A program made the translations under genes and the position numbers. 37,475 nt of DNA from an uncultured Flammeovirgaceae bacterium (lineage in GTDB: Bacteria; Bacteroidota; Bacteroidia; Cytophagales; Cyclobacteriaceae). A model generated the notes under the pieces. It was given only the letters and a program-made list of their open reading frames with translations. It was not told the origin of the DNA and made no database searches. Shown here in pieces: positions 32,888 through 37,475 of this stretch. The number at the start of each line of letters is the position of its first letter. Position 1 is the first letter of the stretch. The stretch spans positions 1-37,475 of the forward strand of contig CAJXAT010000011.1 in NCBI GenBank assembly GCA_913050055.1, read 5' to 3'.

Positions 32888-35752
32888 TCATGAAGTTATC
32901 GGCGCAGGCTCATAGTCTTCAATCGGTAAGCAGCTGCAAACTAAATTCCGATCACCAAAAGCACTATCAATTCTGCTTACAGTAGGCCAAAATTTGTAGA
33001 ATCGTTGTCCTGCCATTGGAAATACTGCTTTTTCTCGGGTATAGGGACGTTCCCATGACTCATCTAGGACAATTCTTTGCGTATGGGGAGCATTTTTAAG
33101 CACATTGTCCTTGGCATCAACCAAACCGCTTTCAATTTCGGCGATCTCAAAGCGAAGGGAAATCATGACGTCACAAAATTGATCTAATTCTTTTTTAGTT
33201 TCACTTTCTGTGGGCTCGATCATCATCGTGCCCGCAACAGGAAAAGACACCGTGGGGGCATGATAGCCATAATCCATTAATCTTTTGGCAATATCCTCTA
33301 CTTCGATACCCACCTCTTTGAAACGTCTACAATCAATGATCAGTTCATGCGCATTGCGATCATTATTTCCTTTGTAAAGGACGGGATAATGGTCAGCCAA
33401 TCTTTTTCCTATATAATTGGCATTAAGAATGGCCATCTCGGTAGCTGCCGTTAAGCCTTCACTTCCCATCATCGCAATGTAGGCATGAGAGATGGGCAAA
33501 ATGCTCGCACTCCCAAACTTTGCAGCAGATATTGATTTGATACTTTTTTCCCCATGATAAGGTAAAAACGGTACCAAGTGTTGGGCGACACCAATGGGAC
33601 CCATTCCGGGGCCTCCTCCTCCATGAGGAATACAGAAAGTCTTATGCAAATTGAGATGGCAGACGTCCGCACCAATCATGCCGGGTGAGGTGAGTCCTAC
33701 CTGCGCGTTCATGTTGGCACCGTCCATATAAACCTGACCGCCATGCTCATGTATCAAGGCACAGATCTCTATGATCGCCTGCTCAAAAACACCGTGAGTA
33801 GAAGGATAAGTGACCATGAGCGCGGCAAGGTTTTGACTATGCTCAATGACTTTGTCTTTTAAATCAACCAAGTCAATATTCCCTTCAGGATCACATTTGA
33901 CAATTACCACTTGCATGCCTGCCATCACAGCACTGGCTGGATTGGTTCCGTGAGCAGAAGAAGGGATTAAAGTAATTTTTCTCTGCGAATCACCATTATT
34001 GAGGTGGTATTGGCGAATGACCATCAGACCAGCGTATTCACCTTGAGCACCACTGTTTGGTTGGAAAGAAACGCCCGCAAAGCCGGTGATTTCTGACAAC
34101 CACGCATGTAATTCTTCGATTAGATGATGGTAGCCTTGAGTTTGATTTTCAGGGGCGAAAGGGTGGATTTGACCAAACTCTGGCCAGGTTACCGGTAGCA
34201 TCTCGGTGGTGGCATTTAGTTTCATGGTACACGATCCCAAAGAAATCATGGAATGAACCAATGAAAGGTCTTTATTTTCCAAACGCTTCATATAGCGTAA
34301 CATTTCATGTTCAGAATGGTAGTTGTTAAAGACCTCATGATTTAAAAAAACTTGTTTCCTTCGAAGTTTACCATCAATAGATACTTCTATTGATCTTTCA
34401 ACCAAAGGGATACTCTTTCCCATCGATTGGGCAATTATTGTGAGTACTGAAATCACATCTGCTTGGTCATGGGTTTCGTCAAAGGAAACAGTTACATTAT
34501 TTTGTTGATGATACCGGAAATTCAGGTGTTGTGCCTCGGCAAGGGCACGTAATTTTTTAGCGTCACCGACTGCAAAATAAACAGTATCAAAGAAGGCATT
34601 TTGTTGCGTGGTAATGCCAAGTTCATGAAGTCCTTTTTCGAAAGATTTGGCTAAGCCATGTATTTTAAACGCAATTTTTTTGAGCCCTTCAGGCCCATGA
34701 TACACCGCATACATACCCGCCATAACCGCTAAGAGGACTTGTGCAGTACAAATGTTGGAGGTAGCCTTTTCTCTTCTGATGTGTTGTTCTCTTGTTTGCA
34801 AAGCCATTCGGTAAGCCCTATTGCCTTCGCAATCTTTTGAAATGCCAATGATTCTTCCTGGGACGTTTCTTTTATAAACTTCCTTGGTAGCAAAAAAAGC
34901 CGCATGAGGCCCTCCAAAACCCATAGGTATCCCCAGCCGTTGTGAAGTGCCGATGACTACGTCGGCCCCCCATGCTCCTGGTGGGGTAAATAAGGTTAAT
35001 GCCAAGAGGTCGGTACTGACGGCAATCTTAACGTCATGAGACTTGGCTTTTTCACTAAAGTCCTGCCAGTCCATCAATCTACCTTCATTGTTTGGATATT
35101 GTACATAAACACCAAATACGTTAGGGTCTGATAAATCTGCCTGAGATAAGTCCAAACATTCTATATCGATGTCAATGGGTGTCATTCTTGTGGTCAAAAC
35201 TTCGAGAGTCTGTGGAAAAACACTTTGGTCTACCAAAAGTTTGTTGGCTTCTCTTTTATGCCTTGGTCTTGTTTGCAAAAGCATCGAAATCGCCTCTGCG
35301 GCAGCCGTGGCCTCGTCCAAAAGTGATGCATTGGCGATTTCCATACCCGTCAGCTCGATAACCACTGTTTGGAAGTTGATCAGGGCTTCCAGTCGTCCTT
35401 GAGCGATTTCAGCTTGATAAGGCGTGTAAGCCGTATACCAACCTGGGTTTTCCAGTATGTTTCGTTGAATGACAGGGGGAACAATGGTATCATAATAACC
35501 CTGGCCAATAAAGGAATTGGCCACAGTATTTTTTTGAGCCGTTATTTTCAGATCTTTGATGTAGTCGTATTCACTTTTGGCAGCGGGTAAGTCTAAGTTA
35601 TTTTTAGACCGTATGGATGAGGGAAGGGTTTGCGCAATTAAGGTTTCCATGGAGTTTACTCCAATAGCCGCTAACATTTCCTCCGTTTCCTTCTGTGAAG
35701 GACTGTTGTGTCGATACTGAAAAGAATCTCGGTGGTTTAAATCAATGATCAT
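32888..35752 (-). CDS. gcvP: glycine dehydrogenase (decarboxylating), P protein
   Basis: A 954-residue full-length homodimeric-type P protein of the glycine cleavage system. It uses PLP to decarboxylate glycine and passes the aminomethyl group to the lipoyl H protein. The N-terminal half carries [24 protein letters not shown] and [20 protein letters not shown]. The C-terminal half carries [38 protein letters not shown] and the PLP lysine in [18 protein letters not shown] near residue 704. No gcvT or gcvH is adjacent. I looked for a glycine riboswitch upstream and saw none. Confidence 0.97.
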   Translation of the reverse strand: MIIDLNHRDSFQYRHNSPSQKETEEMLAAIGVNSMETLIAQTLPSSIRSKNNLDLPAAKSEYDYIKDLKITAQKNTVANSFIGQGYYDTIVPPVIQRNILENPGWYTAYTPYQAEIAQGRLEALINFQTVVIELTGMEIANASLLDEATAAAEAISMLLQTRPRHKREANKLLVDQSVFPQTLEVLTTRMTPIDIDIECLDLSQADLSDPNVFGVYVQYPNNEGRLMDWQDFSEKAKSHDVKIAVSTDLLALTLFTPPGAWGADVVIGTSQRLGIPMGFGGPHAAFFATKEVYKRNVPGRIIGISKDCEGNRAYRMALQTREQHIRREKATSNICTAQVLLAVMAGMYAVYHGPEGLKKIAFKIHGLAKSFEKGLHELGITTQQNAFFDTVYFAVGDAKKLRALAEAQHLNFRYHQQNNVTVSFDETHDQADVISVLTIIAQSMGKSIPLVERSIEVSIDGKLRRKQVFLNHEVFNNYHSEHEMLRYMKRLENKDLSLVHSMISLGSCTMKLNATTEMLPVTWPEFGQIHPFAPENQTQGYHHLIEELHAWLSEITGFAGVSFQPNSGAQGEYAGLMVIRQYHLNNGDSQRKITLIPSSAHGTNPASAVMAGMQVVIVKCDPEGNIDLVDLKDKVIEHSQNLAALMVTYPSTHGVFEQAIIEICALIHEHGGQVYMDGANMNAQVGLTSPGMIGADVCHLNLHKTFCIPHGGGGPGMGPIGVAQHLVPFLPYHGEKSIKSISAAKFGSASILPISHAYIAMMGSEGLTAATEMAILNANYIGKRLADHYPVLYKGNNDRNAHELIIDCRRFKEVGIEVEDIAKRLMDYGYHAPTVSFPVAGTMMIEPTESETKKELDQFCDVMISLRFEIAEIESGLVDAKDNVLKNAPHTQRIVLDESWERPYTREKAVFPMAGQRFYKFWPTVSRIDSAFGDRNLVCSCLPIEDYEPAPITS

Positions 35753-35788
35753 TTTTTCGATAAATTAGGCCTTTTCTTTAATTTTTTA

Positions 35789-35827
35789 CAAATTTAAATT
35801 TAGAACACTTTTTTTGGTTAAAAAGTG
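35789..35827 (-). promoter_or_regulatory. gcvP promoter -7 element with upstream palindrome
   Basis: A minus-strand TAAATTTG at 35796-35789 exactly fits TAnnTTTG. Just upstream, CACTTTTT and AAAAAGTG (35806-35813 and 35820-35827) form a perfect 8-bp inverted repeat in the place where the -33 TTTG is absent, so it might be an activator or repressor site. Inferred. Confidence 0.4.
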
Positions 35828-35947
35828 CGCTGATTTTTGATATACGGCTCCGTGCATTTCCCTCAATAAAAAAAATACAATATGCTGAAATTTAAAATAA
35901 ATAGTACCAATATTTTTAGAAAAAAAATGAATGTCAACGGAGCTTTT

Positions 35948-35996
35948 AAATGAAAGAGGGAATTAGGTATGTTCCTGAAGGTAATCCCTCTCATTT
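35948..35996 (+). other. long imperfect hairpin upstream of the dihydroorotase gene
   Basis: AAATGAAAGAGGGAATTA faces TAATCCCTCTCATTT, giving a stem of about 14 pairs with two single-base bulges. An inner AGG/CCT pair lies within the roughly 15-base top. It ends 40 bases before the gene's ATG. The rest of the 284-base gap (35753-36036) is AT-rich and shows no gene. Confidence 0.5.
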
Positions 35997-36036
35997 AGTT
36001 GTAAATTTACGGTGAGTATGATAAAAGAAAGACCCT

Positions 36037-37377
36037 ATGAGTGAAACTTATTTGATTAAGGCTGGAACCCTTGTAAATGAAGGAAGGGTTTCGCATCAGG
36101 ATGTATTGATAAGAAATGAGTATATTGAGCAGGTCGGGGAATCCTTGGAGCCCAAGATTAATTATAAGGAGATCAATGCAGCAGGGAAACATTTATTTCC
36201 AGGAGTGATCGATGACCAGGTGCACTTCAGAGAGCCGGGACTCACTCAGAAGGGGGAGATTTATACGGAAGCCAAAGCTGCCGTGGCAGGAGGCGTGACC
36301 TCCTTTATGGAGATGCCTAATGTACAACCCCAAACATTGACTCAATCCTTACTGGAAGAAAAATATGAAATAGGAAGAAAAAGAAGTTTGGCCAACTTTT
36401 CATTTTATATGGGCGCGTCGAATGAAAATTTAGAGGAGGTAATGAAAACAGATCCTCGACAGGTTTGTGGGGTTAAGGTTTTCATGGGCTCTTCCACTGG
36501 AGAAATGTTGGTGGATGACACTCAGACCTTGGAACGCATTTTCAGTCGAGTGTCTATGTTGATTGCTACACATTGTGAGGATGAACTGACGATCAGAACC
36601 AATATGGCACATGCCCTTCAAAAATACGGTCAAGAGATCCCCTTTGAACAACATCCCATCATTCGATCAGCAGAGGCGTGCTATCTTTCGTCATCACGTG
36701 CGGTCAGTTTAGCAAAAAAATATGGGACCCGGCTCCATGTCCTCCACATATCTACTGGTAAGGAGTTGACCTTGTTTGATAATGATACGCCGTTGTCAGC
36801 CAAGAAGATTACTGCAGAAGCGTGTATTCATCACCTTTGGTTCAGTGATGAAGATTATCAGCAAAAAGGGGCATTAATTAAGTGGAATCCTGCCGTAAAG
36901 ACATCCAAAGATAGGGCCCAAATATGGGATGGCCTCTTGGCGAACAAAATTGATGTGATTGCAACAGATCATGCTCCCCATACACGACAAGAAAAGAATC
37001 AGATATATACGAATGCACCTTCAGGAGGACCATTGATTCAACACAGTTTGGTGGCCATTTTGGAATTTTATCATCAAGCGAAAATTTCATTGGAGCAAAT
37101 TGCTGAAAAAATGAGTCATGCGGTAGCTATTTGTTACAAAGTGCAGCAAAGAGGCTTCATTCGTGAAGGTTATTTTGCGGATTTGGCACTAGTGGATTTG
37201 AATCGCCCTTGGCGAGTGGGCCCGAATAACATAATTGCCAAATGTGGTTGGAGCCCATTTGAGGGTGCTTTGTTCCGTTCTCAAGTAGAAAAAACTTTTG
37301 TGTCTGGACACCTTGCTTATGACGCCGGACAGTTCGATGAGAAAATAAAAGGCAAGCGACTATCTTTTAATCCTTAA
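36037..37377 (+). CDS. pyrC: dihydroorotase (class I amidohydrolase)
   Basis: A 446-residue amidohydrolase assigned to pyrimidine biosynthesis, closing carbamoyl aspartate to dihydroorotate. The N-terminal beta-sandwich is followed by PGVIDDQVHFREPG near residue 60, AVAGGVTSFMEMPN near residue 87, GVKVFMGSSTGEML near residue 147 (the carboxylated Lys), ATHCEDE, LHVLHIST and the catalytic-Asp motif ATDHAPHT near residue 312. The first motif reads D-Q-V-H where the usual form is H-V-H, so one His ligand is replaced by Gln. I associate this variant with Bacteroidota members, but a broader cyclic amidohydrolase cannot be excluded. Monocistronic, followed by a tRNA. Confidence 0.88.
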   Translation: MSETYLIKAGTLVNEGRVSHQDVLIRNEYIEQVGESLEPKINYKEINAAGKHLFPGVIDDQVHFREPGLTQKGEIYTEAKAAVAGGVTSFMEMPNVQPQTLTQSLLEEKYEIGRKRSLANFSFYMGASNENLEEVMKTDPRQVCGVKVFMGSSTGEMLVDDTQTLERIFSRVSMLIATHCEDELTIRTNMAHALQKYGQEIPFEQHPIIRSAEACYLSSSRAVSLAKKYGTRLHVLHISTGKELTLFDNDTPLSAKKITAEACIHHLWFSDEDYQQKGALIKWNPAVKTSKDRAQIWDGLLANKIDVIATDHAPHTRQEKNQIYTNAPSGGPLIQHSLVAILEFYHQAKISLEQIAEKMSHAVAICYKVQQRGFIREGYFADLALVDLNRPWRVGPNNIIAKCGWSPFEGALFRSQVEKTFVSGHLAYDAGQFDEKIKGKRLSFNP

Positions 37378-37403
37378 AACATTTAATATTTATCGTAAAA
37401 GAT

Positions 37404-37411
37404 TAAATTTG
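37404..37411 (+). promoter_or_regulatory. possible tRNA-His promoter -7 element
   Basis: TAAATTTG matches TAnnTTTG exactly, about 16 bases before the tRNA. No clear TTTG stands at the proper distance upstream, so confidence is modest. Confidence 0.4.
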
Positions 37412-37426
37412 CCTTCTTTTATAAAT

Positions 37427-37475
37427 GGTGGTTGTAGTTCAGTTGGTTAGAACGCCTGATTGTGGTTCAGGAGGT
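37427..37475 (+). tRNA. tRNA-His (GUG), 5' part only
   Basis: Cut by the window end. After an encoded G at -1, the acceptor 5' strand GTGGTTG (37428-37434) is followed by T-A, a D-arm GTTC...GAAC, and an anticodon stem CCTGA/TCAGG around the loop TTGTGGT, which places the anticodon as GTG. The T-arm and 3' end lie outside the window. Confidence 0.92.

Noticed and set aside
35753-35950. Glycine riboswitch upstream of gcvP
   Set aside because: The leader is short and AT-rich, with only an 8-bp palindrome and a -7 element; no tandem aptamer-like structure is seen.
1-37475. CRISPR array, prophage, or intact insertion sequence
   Set aside because: No regularly spaced short repeats, phage structural genes or transposase frames were found; the only repeats are the hairpin elements and the 16-base duplication.

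Overview
The window looks like the chromosome of a member of the Bacteroidota, most likely a gliding, marine-type Cytophagales lineage. Reasons seen directly: the gliding lipoproteins GldB and GldD and the membrane protein GldE; a mutY-ssb-gldE-gldD run; an rpmB-rpmG-DUF4295-ftsY run; an HU-TPR-tiny basic protein-RNase G run; a DUF4105/Lnb-type gene; moderate to low GC; and promoter-like TTTG / TAnnTTTG elements instead of classical -35/-10 boxes. The genus cannot be fixed from the sequence alone.

Layout. 1-2.0 kb: an operon-like run of DUF493, pterin carbinolamine dehydratase and rsmI, ending in a broken inositol monophosphatase gene. 2.1-4.7 kb: a DUF4105/Lnb-like envelope protein and a GntP-type permease. 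4.85-5.25 kb: a heavily decayed S58 aminopeptidase remnant. 5.3-10.8 kb (minus strand): mutY, ssb, gldE, gldD, recG. 10.97-13.75 kb (plus strand): HU, TPR protein, a 29-residue bS22/mS38-like peptide, RNase G. 13.75-16.1 kb: a beta-barrel protein, gldB, a DUF6134-like protein. 16.2-18.05 kb (minus): DUF5522, rpmB, rpmG, DUF4295, ftsY. 18.1-21.2 kb (plus): ornithine aminotransferase, TauE/SafE permease, hemB. 21.5-23.1 kb (minus): a heme-motif plus FG-GAP lipoprotein. 23.2-26.8 kb (minus): an accessory island of three gene units separated by inverted-repeat elements. 26.9-37.4 kb: DoxX, YdjC/ChbG deacetylase, VF530, GroES-like, RmuC, CPBP protease, NRDE protein, a hypothetical lipoprotein, gcvP, dihydroorotase, and the 5' part of a tRNA-His cut by the window end.

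Most of the window is housekeeping: ribosome assembly and translation (rsmI, rpmB, rpmG, bS22-like, rng, ftsY), DNA repair and recombination (mutY, ssb, recG, rmuC), gliding and envelope (gldB/D/E, Lnb-like), and core metabolism (hemB, rocD, gcvP, dihydroorotase).

The part least explained by known gene families is the 23.2-26.8 kb island. It contains an S58 aminopeptidase with one in-frame stop, an intact secreted protein of unknown function, and a decayed serine hydrolase, all on one strand. Hairpin-forming repeats lie at their boundaries, and two of these begin within 1-2 bases of a stop codon, as in integron-like gene cassettes. No integrase is present, so the cassette reading is an inference. 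A second, older S58 wreck at 4.85-5.25 kb shows that this family has been present here more than once.
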